A stretch of 64,000 nucleotides of DNA from Laccaria trichodermophora. Taxonomy: Eukaryota > Basidiomycota > Agaricomycetes > Agaricales > Hydnangiaceae. Below, piece after piece: positions 1 to 10,909 of the stretch (positions are counted from its first letter, which is position 1; each line of letters starts with the position of its first letter). Location: contig JACTVC010000008.1 in assembly GCA_018417955.1 (NCBI GenBank), positions 248,001 to 312,000 of the forward strand. The letters run 5' to 3'. The notes under the pieces are model-generated. The model was not told the DNA's origin. It saw only the letters and a list, made by a program, of their open reading frames with translations, and made no database searches. The position numbers and the translations under genes are program-made.

Positions 1-1659
1 GTGTGCTCCAACAATCGACAATGGTATTACACTAATAATTGAGTCAATTTCGGAAATGCGAAGAAGGATGAAGAAACATACATAGCAGTTGCAACCACCG
101 AGAAAACATATCGAGGAACGATAATTAAAGTGGGGATGAAGGTCTGACTATTCAGCGTTAACGAATAGAATGACGCTGCGATGTTTCCGGCTACGGAAAG
201 GCTCAGGAGCACGGCGAGAAACTTGCCAAACCCCCCGACGGGCTGGAGCATGGCTGCCAAGAGACCACCAATGTTTCCACCTGCATATCCCTGTTCCCAA
301 GATGGGACGGAAGGGACTGCGACGACCACAGCGGCGCCAAAGCATTCCAGGACGACCTGCATGAGGTGTAAGCGCAGTGAAGTATACATCAGAGAAAAGT
401 CGTACAATAGGCAGCAAGAGGCCTAAGAAGGAGTACCAGAATATCCTCCATCTATCAAAGTATAAGCACATTTTCAACAACGGAAGATTTCAACAACGTA
501 CCCGTTAACACTTGATACGTAATAATTTGTAAAATCAGCACTGAGACTGGAAAACGAAAGAGAAAAGCCAGCAAGGGTTGCCCCAAAGCTCAGAACGCCC
601 ATAACTGTCGCAGGCTCTGCAGGGGGAGGATGTAGGAGATGTTTGCCTCCCACTCCAAGGGAGATGATAAACGTGAGGAGTACCGGGAACCACGACACTT
701 TCTCGTACCTAAATATTAGCTGTTGGCTAGCCGTACCTACTTGAAGTAAGGCTGAGGACGCACCAGTTTAGAATCCCGTAACCGCAGAACGAGACGATCA
801 GTGAAATGACGGCTATAACGACAATTCCTACCCTGGATAGAAGCAACGTCGTGAGGGTTGGTATCCTCAATCGAAGAAATAGCTTACGTCCAGCTAAGAC
901 TCCCATTTCCTGCACTCGCCAAAGCCTGACCGCCAAGGATGCAATTGAGGACAGAAAACCCGATCAAGCCGATGAGGTTGATGACGCAGGGTATAATAAC
1001 TCCGTAGTACCTACCACGGCATTGAGGATCTGGTCAACAGTAGAAGAAAGAGTGCACGTACCCAAAGGAATACCGCGATATGATCATTTGCCTCATCCCA
1101 AGCTTGGGACCCCACGTCGCCCTTGAAAGATACCGTATCAAGATTGACGTGTCATAAAAGGAAATGCAACTTCAAAGGTACCCACATGTAAGCAGGCGGC
1201 CCACAACAGATGATGTTGAAAAAGAGGATCGACAAACACGAATCGCGCAAACCAAGGCCAAAGATGGCAGGACCCAACGTCCCGGTCGAGAATCTGCCCA
1301 GTGTACGTCAGAACCCTCATCCCAACGTTGAGACGAACTTGAAAGGAAGACCCACGTAAGGATGTTCACGTTGAACGAAACCCAGAGGTAAAAAATCTTG
1401 ATGAACTGGGTGTCTGTACGCTGTGCCTCGAGTACCGGTTGCACGCCTAGGACATTTCAGCTGAGAACGCCATGAGAGTAACATCACAAGCAGAATTTGA
1501 CGTACCCCGAGATTCCACTCCATACCTCATCAGCCTCTTAGTCCAGCGGTCTTTGTATGGCGAGGAGGTATCACCGTTCAAAGACTGCCTCACCGTCTCG
1601 GATAGCCACATTCCATCTACCTCGTCAACATCTCCATGTTGCTGCTCAGCTTTCGACAT
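1..1659 (-). CDS. NCS1-type purine/cytosine permease, paralog 0, 5' part (runs off the window)
   Basis: Membrane transporter of the fungal purine-cytosine permease family (nucleobase/cation symport 1); the substrate cannot be read from sequence. The ATG is at 1657-1659 on the minus strand. Successive exons match permease B (57689-59669) exon for exon: the N-terminal DRWTKRLMRYG block, LGPAIFGLGLRDS, the ATWGPKLGMRQM block, LNCILGGQALASAGNG, the GVGGKHLLHPPPAEP loop, and GYAGGNIGGLL followed by GGFGKFLAVLLSLSVAGNIA. All introns are about 50-65 nt with GT-AG ends. I saw no frameshift or stop up to the window edge, where the last exon begins near position 36. It is clearly more diverged than copies A and B are from each other, so it is an older paralog in opposite orientation. 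Confidence 0.85.
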
Positions 1660-3919
1660 GCTGAGTAACTGGATGGAAGGAAGAGAAATCGTTTGACAAC
1701 CGAGGGCCGTTTCTGGATGAAATTTGGTTCCATCCTTCGTCTTCTGGGTTTGGAGCTACCGATAATCACCCGATATATATACGTTCTTGCGGAGAAAGAA
1801 CCTTTCCAGCGGTTCGCCTGCGCTTTTGGAGGTCTCATGCAGCAGTCTTTGAGCTCCAGATCTCGGGAATTTCCAGTACTTCAAGCTCGGCCGAAAGGTG
1901 ACATGTGGAAAGGGGGAAGCTGTTGCAAGTTGCTGGTGCGTTTACCCACAGGTTCTGAGCATCCAGTACTGGAGTAAAAAGAGGCAGCTTCGAAAAAAAT
2001 GACACGAGACACGTAGAATGTTACGTACGTTGCCAAGCCCTGAGCTTCAAAGGAAAATCTGCAAAGCCGAAAAGGACTGCGGGCACAGCACCGCAGCTTC
2101 TAATGAAAACTTGGTGGTTCTTTCGGAGGATAAATGGAGGCCTCGTTTCTCATCGTCACTATGTTGTCAGAAAGAAGCTCAACATCTAGCATGCTAAGTA
2201 AAGGAGAACGACAACAGAACAACAGAACTGACAACAGAGACCACAGAAGCGTGCCGGTTGTATATCCAAGTCCTCCATCTAACAGGCATCTAGTAGCGGA
2301 AGATAAGCATGATATAGTCACAGGATGAAGATTGCAATGTTTTACCCCAACATTCCACCAACTAAACATATGTGAAAAATCAGAGCCAACAACCGTCGCG
2401 AGCCGGGGAAGCTTTACCTTCAATTTGTTGTGCCCCTCTCCCCTTATATAGACTGAAAACGCCACATTCCCAAATGAAACCGCTATTGAGATTCTGTCTT
2501 CTCCAATCGTTGGGGTCAGGAGGTGAGAAGTACCTCGATGCTGCCTTGCTTGTCCTGCCAACTGTAACCACCTGAAGATTTGTTCAGTTTGGCGAAATTT
2601 GCTGAACCTTCGTTGAACCTTCGCAGAGACAAACACCACCACAAGCACGCCACTGGCACCCGCGGCAGAGTCGTGGGTGCTGGAAGAACAGGGTTTCTTG
2701 TCCGCCATTGTGACCCCTCAAGAAGAGTTGGAGCGTCTTTCAATGCTTCGAAATTCGGAGAACCCAATCGACGTTCAACGTTGTGCGCAAAATCACTGGT
2801 CACCATTGACCATAGGTCACCTCACATGACGTGACAAACGCGTCAACACTGCAAAACAACTTTGAAATTCCTTGAAATACAAACTTCATGAATGTTGTCT
2901 GGGGCCGACGCTAAAGATGCGATTGAGGTCGCTCAATACCAATTTTAGTTAGCCAACGTCATGCTCGGGATATAGGGTTTCCAGCACCGAAATTTGGCAG
3001 TTACATTCTTCCTGACCTTTGCCATGGTACACTGTGATACGGGCGTAATGGTACGACTCTTTTAACAGTGTCGATAAATAGAGAATATAGTAGGTAACGT
3101 CCAGAAGAACACAAGTTATGAATTGACGGGGTTCTGCGAAGTGTCCTGATGGTTTCATCGATGGAGTTAGGTTTTGCATCCTCTTGAAAATGCTTGGCTC
3201 ACTTGCATCCTTCGAAGGCTGAAGGCATTTCAGTGGCACTTGGTCATTGCAAAAATGACCACGGAGAGAACTGAAAATGGCAGATACCAAGGAAAAGATA
3301 ATTAAAGAAGTCAAAAGCCGGATATTCTGTGGACAACACACTGTCCTCAACGATAATCAGCTCAAGCCAAGAGTGCAGTACATTGTTGACGGTAGATGGT
3401 CGACTTCAGCGATGTTGATCAGAACCCTGAGCATACTACCCGTCACCATTGAGTGTTCTCCTATCCCATATGTGCTGCGCCCATAATGAAATGTCGCACG
3501 ACAAGATTCCGATTGAACACCTGACTAAAAAAACGTGTATCATTTGGCAGGTACAAAGATGGCAGACAGCTCGGACAGCCATGAAGCTCAACAACATTCG
3601 TGATTAAGTCCGATAGACGCCCATTGCCCTGCTTCTTCTCCATTGATTGCCCCAAGCGTTTGTGAAATTTCCAAGAAAGGTGAGTCCGTTCTATTAAAAC
3701 TCCAAAACGTACGGACAAGGGGACGTTCTTTAGGACAGCCCCGAGTAACAATGGAAAAAGCAGAACTTGAGGTCAAAGTAGCACAACCCGAAGAGAAGCA
3801 CGTTGCTGCACCGGATTGTCGATTGAGGCGTTATGAAGCGCGCAACAGCTTTCCATTGCCATATATGTATGATTTCCCGGCTTCCGATTATTCCTTGCTC
3901 TTGACCATCATCATCTACT
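1660..3919. other. Intergenic stretch, no recognised gene
   Basis: The only open frames are short and mutually overlapping: 202 codons on minus at 2100-2708, 133 codons on minus at 2949-3350, and 69 codons on plus at 3277-3486. None shows a recognisable domain or a convincing exon chain. It probably holds the upstream regions of the divergently transcribed permease (minus) and the 855-codon gene (plus). A small lineage-specific gene cannot be excluded. Confidence 0.5.
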
Positions 3920-6487
3920 ATGGCTCCCCAGCACCAGCTACAAGACAAACAGAGAGAAAAGGCGAGTGATGCTATTCGAGTGGCGTGGAATGCATTCCAA
4001 AAAGAAACTTGGGAAAACCGAGGCAAGGGGAACGGCAGAAATTACGTTCAAATGAGTCCCAGAGAGCGGGAGATCATTTTCCGCGAGGATGCACGACGAA
4101 GATGGCGCAGTTTCCTCAAAGACCATCGAATGGATGCTGGGGCATGGATAATGACGGACACGGATGAGGAGGAGGTTGGCGTTCTCCTCGGTTGGAACCG
4201 GGACCAAATGGTCGATGCTTGCGAGGAGGAATGGGGCATCTTTGTAGTCAGCGCAGCTTTGTATATGTGCTTGCACAGGGCTGACACTTTTCAGAACCCG
4301 GCGAAGTTGAAGCCGGACATGGCTCGAAGCTTTCCTGGAACACCTACGCAGAGCATTCCCGGACCACCCTCGGTAGGGCGAACACAAGCAATTGTGCAGT
4401 CTCAACTCCCTACGCGGCAGTCGCAACTCCAAGATTTGCATGCCCCACAACCATATGCACAGCCTAGTGGGGTTAAGTTTCCAGAACATCCTGTGCATGC
4501 ACAAGTTCAGCGACCAATTGTGCAACCCCGACCTCCATCCGCCCGGATTTCGCAACCTCGAGATTCGCATGGCTCACATGCATATACTTGGCAAAGTGGT
4601 GTTCAACATTCCGCACCTGGACAAGCTCCCCGACCTGCATCTGCCCGGCGTTCGCATTTCCAAGATTTACGTGCCTCAGAAGTATATACACGGCCCAGCA
4701 GTGTTAAACTTTCAGAATATCCCGTGCATGCCCAAGCACAACTTCCCCGACGTTCACTTGGTCCATCACAAATGACACAATCACGACCTTCGAGTGGCCA
4801 ATCATCGCGCGTCCCACCACCTCGCCAATCACAAACTTACAGCGATGAAGGGGAAGGTGATACCAGTGGCGACGATGACGACGACGAAGAGGAAGGTGAT
4901 ACCAGTGACGGTGGAGAAACGAGCGGCGGGGATGACGACGAAGAGGGGGAGGATAGCGATGATTACGATGAAGAGGTGGATAGCGAAAATCCCATCAAGG
5001 AGGACGACGAAGAAGAAACCAACGGAGTCAACAACAGCACATCGGGTACCCCATTCTCGCACACCGAACCATTTTTCGGTGAGGTGAGTTGGGCCGATTT
5101 GAAGGCGAAATTTCCCGAAACAGCCTTGTTTGCCGAGGAGTCTGCCTATGCATGGGCGGAGAAGTGTCGTAAAAAGGCAGCACGAAACAATAGGTCGATC
5201 GCTAAATACCGGCTTGCTGGGCTTGCGAAGATGGGGGTCGAAGAATTGTTGATCCTTGACGTACGAGAATATGGTCGAATGGCCCACGAAAAATGGGTAA
5301 AAGCGGTTAATGCAGAGTGGGAACGGAACTTGGGGCGAGCTCAACGTGTCCCAGAGCAGACAGCAGTGCAAAATACATCCAATATTCAACCTCCTGGAGA
5401 GTCATTGGGGGCCAGGGAAGCACTGCAAGATAACTTCCGTTCCGGTCAAGTGAGAGACTCGAGAGCCTCGTCAGACCCAAAGACGAAAGACGGCAGGGGC
5501 GGACGCGTGCCCAAAGACATCTTCAAGCATTTGGAGTCGTTCGTTAGAAAGCGCAATGTGGCTGGTGACGAAGGTGAATCTAGACCCACACACCCTGATG
5601 GGCGACCAACCCCCAAAGAATCGCCCCCGACACTGAAGACAATCAGCCAGCTAGATCCATTTTTCAGTGAGACCTCTCTTATGCCACCCCCAGCCATGCA
5701 TCGCAACAACACTCCGGTGCCGTTTGGGTCCTATCCCATGTACATCAAGCCAGATCCACTTGTTGGTGAGACATCACATCGACCACCCTTGACCATGCAT
5801 CGTAACGGCACTCCAATGTCCTCTGAATCCCATCCCATGCACGCATCGTCCGCAATGTGGTACGACATTGATGAAGAAGCTATCGCAGCTGAGGAGAAAG
5901 CGGAGTTGAAGCCCTGGGCTTCCGTACCTCACGAATATGACCGAACTGAGCAGCCTCACAATGATATCAACAGCGTGAGGTCATCTGCGTTCATGTTGGC
6001 CGAAGAAGGCGGAGAACAATATCGCCAGGATGATGAAGAGGATGACAGCGATTGGGATAGTGTCATTAGTTCAGAAAGCTCCATAACCATGACAGAGGCT
6101 TCTGCGTACTTGACGAGATCTGATCAACCACAGCCAAGCAATATTGAACAATCCGCCCCAAGGACGGTGAATGCAGGAGGAGCAAACCAGGACCAGCCAA
6201 GCGTCCTGCGTTCTGCGTGGCGAACGACACAATCCATCCCTAAATCCGTGATGCCAGCCGATATTCGTTCAAAAAGTTCCACCACCAGCACGACGGCCGC
6301 TGGTCAACAAGATCCCTGGAATAGCAGCCAATACACCCTGGCAGGGGCACAAAATGGCGGAATTAATCGACCTGGCGCCCAACGAACAGTACGGATGATG
6401 CAAGGCCTTCAGAGGTTTGGGATGTTTTGGGGGGGTCCTGGATTTAACAACGGCGATAGCGATAGGAGAGGGTGGAAGGATAAGTAA
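3920..6487 (+). CDS. 855-aa acidic, largely disordered protein of unknown function
   Basis: Uninterrupted single-exon frame from ATG 3920 to the TAA at 6485-6487. I do not recognise the family. Residues about 10-125 form a charged, probably helical region with several Trp. Residues about 150-300 contain imperfect repeats of roughly 40 residues (forms of SGVKFPEHPVHAQ and SSVKLSEYPVHAQ, with PRPPSAR or PRPASAR). Residues about 308-370 are a D/E/S/G/T tract. Residues about 378-470 form a second charged helical block starting near FFGEVSWADLKAKFPE. Residues about 577-640 hold a two-copy repeat (DPFFSETS...TMHRN type). The rest is polar and low in hydrophobic residues. No signal peptide or membrane segment is evident. 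The acidic tract and basic helical blocks would fit a nuclear or chromatin-associated protein, but that is inference only. Confidence 0.8.
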   Translation: MAPQHQLQDKQREKASDAIRVAWNAFQKETWENRGKGNGRNYVQMSPREREIIFREDARRRWRSFLKDHRMDAGAWIMTDTDEEEVGVLLGWNRDQMVDACEEEWGIFVVSAALYMCLHRADTFQNPAKLKPDMARSFPGTPTQSIPGPPSVGRTQAIVQSQLPTRQSQLQDLHAPQPYAQPSGVKFPEHPVHAQVQRPIVQPRPPSARISQPRDSHGSHAYTWQSGVQHSAPGQAPRPASARRSHFQDLRASEVYTRPSSVKLSEYPVHAQAQLPRRSLGPSQMTQSRPSSGQSSRVPPPRQSQTYSDEGEGDTSGDDDDDEEEGDTSDGGETSGGDDDEEGEDSDDYDEEVDSENPIKEDDEEETNGVNNSTSGTPFSHTEPFFGEVSWADLKAKFPETALFAEESAYAWAEKCRKKAARNNRSIAKYRLAGLAKMGVEELLILDVREYGRMAHEKWVKAVNAEWERNLGRAQRVPEQTAVQNTSNIQPPGESLGAREALQDNFRSGQVRDSRASSDPKTKDGRGGRVPKDIFKHLESFVRKRNVAGDEGESRPTHPDGRPTPKESPPTLKTISQLDPFFSETSLMPPPAMHRNNTPVPFGSYPMYIKPDPLVGETSHRPPLTMHRNGTPMSSESHPMHASSAMWYDIDEEAIAAEEKAELKPWASVPHEYDRTEQPHNDINSVRSSAFMLAEEGGEQYRQDDEEDDSDWDSVISSESSITMTEASAYLTRSDQPQPSNIEQSAPRTVNAGGANQDQPSVLRSAWRTTQSIPKSVMPADIRSKSSTTSTTAAGQQDPWNSSQYTLAGAQNGGINRPGAQRTVRMMQGLQRFGMFWGGPGFNNGDSDRRGWKDK

Positions 6488-7198
6488 CGAAAGCAACAGA
6501 TGATCCTGTTACGCTCGATGGCCGGTCAACCTGAGCGCTCACAAGGAGGAGACGAGATCCTGCATCGTTTTAACACCAAAGTAGTCCTTCCTATCAACAT
6601 AGTGGCAGGAGCCTCCAAGCATCTGGGGTGAGATTGCGCCGTCGAGAACGCAAGAGAATAGAAAGAAGGATTGGCGAGTGCATAGGTGAGGAGGATGTTA
6701 ATGGTGTGGAATCCACCTGAGTCCCACGAGGTGAACATATACCATATCGATGTTGTAAAATGATAGCCACGTGTACAATCGTTCCGGAAGGATTATGAAT
6801 CTTGTTATTTGACGAATATACAAATACTTTTTCTGTCCACAGCTATTCAAAGCTGGGATTTCCTTTGGAAGAATAGGACGCAACCGAAGCGGCGAGTGGT
6901 GTTATGCGGGTGAGGTAGCTGTCCTAATCGACTGGCTCAAACAAGTCGTGGTCGTCCAAAAGACGTCCAACTTTCAACTGTTGGTAAGCACTCCGCAATA
7001 GAGTTTGAGTACATCTTGACGACTTTCCTCGAGAAACGAGGGGAAGCCATTCGGAGATGTCTCAAAGTCCATTTTCCAAGTGCCTCTTCATCAAGATCTG
7101 CACGGAAGTATGCCTTGAAGCACGATCAAGTCAGCCAAAATATAAAATTGAAATCGAGAAGATATGCAAGACTAACAATTGGATTAGCTCGCACTTTC
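6488..7198. other. Intergenic, nothing recognised
   Basis: This lies between the converging 3' ends of the 855-aa gene and the F-box gene. Only short unsupported frames are present. It presumably holds both 3' UTRs. Confidence 0.5.
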
Positions 7199-8480
7199 TC
7201 ATGGCCTTTGTCTTCTGTATGCAGTTCCACGTGCCAGAACGTCAGATAAAGCCATTGAAGGCTCTCGAAGCTCCTCGCAAGATTGAGAGTCAAGAACAGG
7301 CACCTCGAGGCGCAAGCACTTTATCGTGTTTTGGGAACCTAAAAACTGGAGCAAGGTTTCGTCGTCGTAATCCTTGTAAATAACAGCCACATCGTCAAGC
7401 AGGTCAAGCCTGGTTACCGTACCAAACGCTTGAAACCACTGGACGGTGTCATTGTAGTGAGAAGGCAGTGCTCCACGCCCGACAGCCAATGTGCGCAAGT
7501 TTGGTAAGGAACAAAGCGGGAGGTGTTGACGGATCCAGGACAGCGCGCCGTTCTCTGCGGCTGGTGTGTATCTAATGTGTAAGCGGAGTTCCTGAAGACT
7601 GCTGCCAATAGATTCTACCAAGAATTGCAGCTTGGATGAGGGTATTGAATGAAATGGTAAAGCCATTCTGAGAGCGCGGAGATGAGCAATGCGGCTCAAT
7701 GCCTCTAGGAGAGGGTCAAAGACTTCTCTAGAGTCCAGGGGAGTTGGGAGGACCAGCGCTACCAATTGAAGGGTGTTTTCATGGGTGGCAATGAAGGCTG
7801 CCAAATGCTTGAGAACTGGTGGTGAGGTTAAATTCAGGGTGTAGCTGCGTCGTTCCTCCAATGTGACATCAAAATGCATAAGGTTCGGAAGCTTATGTTC
7901 CAACGGAAGGAACGATAGGACAAAGGCATATGCAAGAGAGATCTTCAGTTTGAGAAGACTTGTGCGCGAAGAGTCGAGGATGGCTCTGACGATAGGGAAA
8001 AGCGTGTCTAACTCCGAATCGACGGTCAACTCTGTAATGCCATTTAAACCTCGCACTACGCTGACCATGTTTTCAATGAGGTCGCCAGAGCTTATCCCTT
8101 GCTTGAAGTATTCTCGGGCGTTCCTCATTCGCAGCAAGGGATTCTCGGGATTAGGCCATCTCTGTTGCTTAAACACTTCTTCAGCCAAGGAAGGCCCCAG
8201 GACGAGTGAGCGAACACGTTTAACAACGAACGGGTCTCTATTCGGAAAGTCTGACTGTGAGTTTAACCAAAGAATCGTGCCAGGAGGTTGAGTAGTACCT
8301 GAGACGAACAAGATTTTGAACAAGCCGTTTGTCCTTGATAGAGGTGAAAGAAATTGTTTGGTACCGAACTTTCATCGATGCCAAGAACAGCGGCCTGTTG
8401 ACACCATATAAAGCACGTAGTCTCCTCACTGGAATGTGAGAGGCAATGACCTCCCAGACATCGTATGGCAAATCTTGCAT
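7199..8480 (-). CDS. F-box protein with LRR-like C-terminal region
   Basis: Likely substrate-recognition subunit of an SCF ubiquitin ligase. The minus-strand ATG at 8478-8480 opens an F-box core (MQDLPYDVWEVIASHIP). An ATG 13 codons upstream also exists, but this one starts directly on the F-box. One 61-nt intron at 8238-8298 (donor AG/GTACTA, acceptor AATAG) restores the block RLRDPFVVKRVRSL, which is typical of mushroom F-box families. The exons are 8299-8480 and 7199-8237, together 1,221 nt, giving 406 aa. The remainder is rich in regularly spaced Leu and resembles degenerate leucine-rich repeats. Mushroom genomes carry large, fast-evolving F-box families. It is divergent from the glomulin-like gene that starts at 8824. 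Confidence 0.8.
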
Positions 8481-8823
8481 GACAGGCGAACAAGTTGGAA
8501 TAAATGGTTTCTTCAACACGCTCCAATGGCAGTGATGTCCACCTTTTTTTTGAAAGGAGCCTTGGCTCGAGTACTGAGATTATAAGAAGGCCTTGAAAGT
8601 TGATAACGAGTTGAAAATTCAAATGTCGCACGTGACTCCACTCTCCCTAAAACTCTGAGCACCGCGATGCAAGTTGCAGGACTACCACATCGTAGGTGAT
8701 GCCGCTGGACAAAGATCTTGCGACAGCGCTTCACCTTCCTGTAGGCTCTGACGACGAGGTACTGTCCGTGTTATAGATCTCATAAACATCTTGACAGAAC
8801 TGCAGGCAGCGAGCACAGCGATA
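8481..8823. promoter_or_regulatory. Divergent intergenic region between the F-box and glomulin-like genes
   Basis: About 340 bp separate two divergently oriented start codons, so this should hold both promoters. No specific factor site can be supported. The equivalent DNA is absent from duplication copy B, which joins an ORC5-like fragment to the glomulin-like gene at about 55661 instead. Confidence 0.4.
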
Positions 8824-10758
8824 ATGGCTCTACTCACATCTGCTACACACGATGCCAAACCAAAGCACTCTCTTTCGGAGATACACCATCTTATATTCAA
8901 GTCGGAATGCTCAGATCTTCTCGTACGTTGTCTTATTTAACACGTTATCTTGAATGTTGAAACAGAATTACAGGATCCGCTGAATTCGATTCCACTGCTT
9001 CTATCGTGCGATGACCCAGCCGCGAGGGAATTTTTATCTCTAATCGGAGAATGCTGCTCCGCGAAAGAGGTTGTCATCGCCGTTCAGGAAGCAGTTGAGA
9101 GGCTGGAGGTATCATTCAACTCCGATGACGATGCATGTGAAGAAATGGAGCAAAAAGTACCCCAACAGGCGGCTTCCTCGCCTGTAGTTTGCCTTTCTAT
9201 TCTCACTGAGCTATACGCTGCTTGTGAGCTCTTTTACTGTTCGATTCATGGGAAAGCAACTGATGACACACAGCGATCCCAAGGCTGAAGCTGCGAAAGA
9301 AAACAGCCCCGGACACTCTTCGACCTTTACTTACTGAGCTAGAAACCGTGAATCTTATGGCTGGGTCCACGGCGTCCACTGAAGAAGGCCGAGCACTTAT
9401 TTCTGCGACGGCGTCTTTGGTGAAAAGGGCTGCTCAGTGGGTCAAGGGCATCCCGGACGCCAAAGAGGAAGACATTCTAGGATGCACCGTACGTATCATC
9501 GAAATAGACTTCTTCTACAAAGATCTCACTTACATCTTTTAGAAACTCATGAGAAACCTCTTAGATCAAACTTTGATCGCTTATGCTCACTGTATTCGCT
9601 CATCCGTGGCACAGAGAACATTTGAGCAATGTTTCCCTCGACTGACTATCAAAACTTCCGTTAGTGCTGGATGGGAAGAGGGAGAGAAGGTGGTTTTTAG
9701 AAGCTCTCGTATGCGTTGTGTCCATTGTCCCGGCTTCATTCAACTAATCAAAATGGCAGGACGCGTATACCTTTCTTGGATGCACTCTCAAAGAACTCAC
9801 ATCACCACCAACGACGGCCACCCTAGTTGTCGTAGCATATCATCAAACTGGTTTGCCAGACTCAAGTGACGACCTGGCGCTCATCTTCCCCATCCTAATC
9901 TCCTCTATTCAAACCAACTCTGCCCTCGACGAATGCTTATCGATTCTGCTCAAGTTCCTTCACCACATACGATCGTCATCCGTATCTCCACCACCCACTA
10001 TCTCTCCAGAAATTGTAACGCCTTTGTGTACTATTCTACCTACCATAGCCAGCGCCCACCCTGACCCACTCGTCAGACATCAAGCATTCCGAATCATCTC
10101 CTCTCTCCTCACACTCACCCAACCCGATTTAAGGATTCAGCTCCTCGCAGACCTTAGTGGGGATTCGCAGCTCCCGCAGATGCGCGTTGCGGCCGTGGGT
10201 CTCGTTAAAGAAGCAATCATAGAGTCGCTCTCCTCTACGAAACCAAACCTATTCGCATCCCCACTCTTTTTACGTGTCTTTGGCCCTATACTGTTTAGGC
10301 CCGATCCTCCGGATTTGTTCAGTGGGAGCAAGGAACTTTCGTTGGGTAGCTTCCAAGAATCAAGCGAACCTCAGCGGTTGGTAGAATGCTTAGCACTCTA
10401 TTACGTCCTTCTCCAGCACGATCACCAGAATCTGGTTCGTTGCCTCTGCTTCCTCTCTCGATGCGTGCTGAAAGTATGATTCTTGTCCAGACGGGCGTGC
10501 GTGATAAAGATGTCTTATCAAGTGTTGAGAGCAGTCTTTTAGAACCACTGCGTTCGATCTTGGCAAAGTGGATGAACCATCCGTCTGTTTCTGGAAGTAA
10601 GTCGACCAGAACGGATTCTTGGGCCCGTCTGAACGCTCATCTCAGGTCATATGCATGCTATAATGCCCGTCGTGGCTCTTCAGATGGGTCTTGAGAGGGT
10701 AGACGCTGCCATAGCCCAACTCCGATTTCCCAGAACTTGGAGCATGCAAAAATACTAA
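8824..10758 (+). pseudogene. YAP1-binding/glomulin (Ybp/ALF4)-like gene, copy A, one frameshift
   Basis: The exon chain is 8824-8922, 8974-9223, 9274-9488, 9543-9708, 9760-10434, 10491-10596 and 10646-10758, all with GT-AG introns. The ATG at 8824 gives an N-terminus running into DLLDPLNSIPLLLS. The lengths total 1,624 nt, one base more than 541 codons. The excess is one T in the run 9694-9698: copy B reads VVLEAL here, while copy A shifts frame and stops at 9867-9869. Without it the product would be 540 aa. The Leu-rich helical layout, with a C-terminal block around RIISSLLTLTQPDLRIQLL, fits the fungal Ybp1/Ybp2/glomulin family (HEAT-like, linked to Yap1 oxidative-stress signalling or kinetochores in yeast). 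AATAAA lies at 10815-10820. A genome assembly error could also explain a single T. Confidence 0.7.
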
Positions 10759-10909
10759 CGAGGAATGGTGGAACTCCATATGTACCGTATCTAATCTGTT
10801 GACATGAAAATCTAAATAAAGAGTGAAAAAATCTATTTTCTCTTTCTGATGCTGTCTTTACCGTGTCGGATGCTCCGCTCCTCCTCCATTCTCACCATCC
10901 CCCACCATA

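Noticed and set aside
8950..9288. Frame starting at 8950 as the start of the glomulin-like protein
   Set aside because: The first codon there is TTG. The bases before GATCCG are an intron 3' end (TTACAG), and an upstream ATG exon at 8824-8922 joins in frame.
10431..10490. Apparent second frameshift in glomulin-like copy A relative to copy B
   Set aside because: The interval is an intron in both copies (donor GTTCGT, acceptor CAG), so the one-base length difference does not affect the protein.
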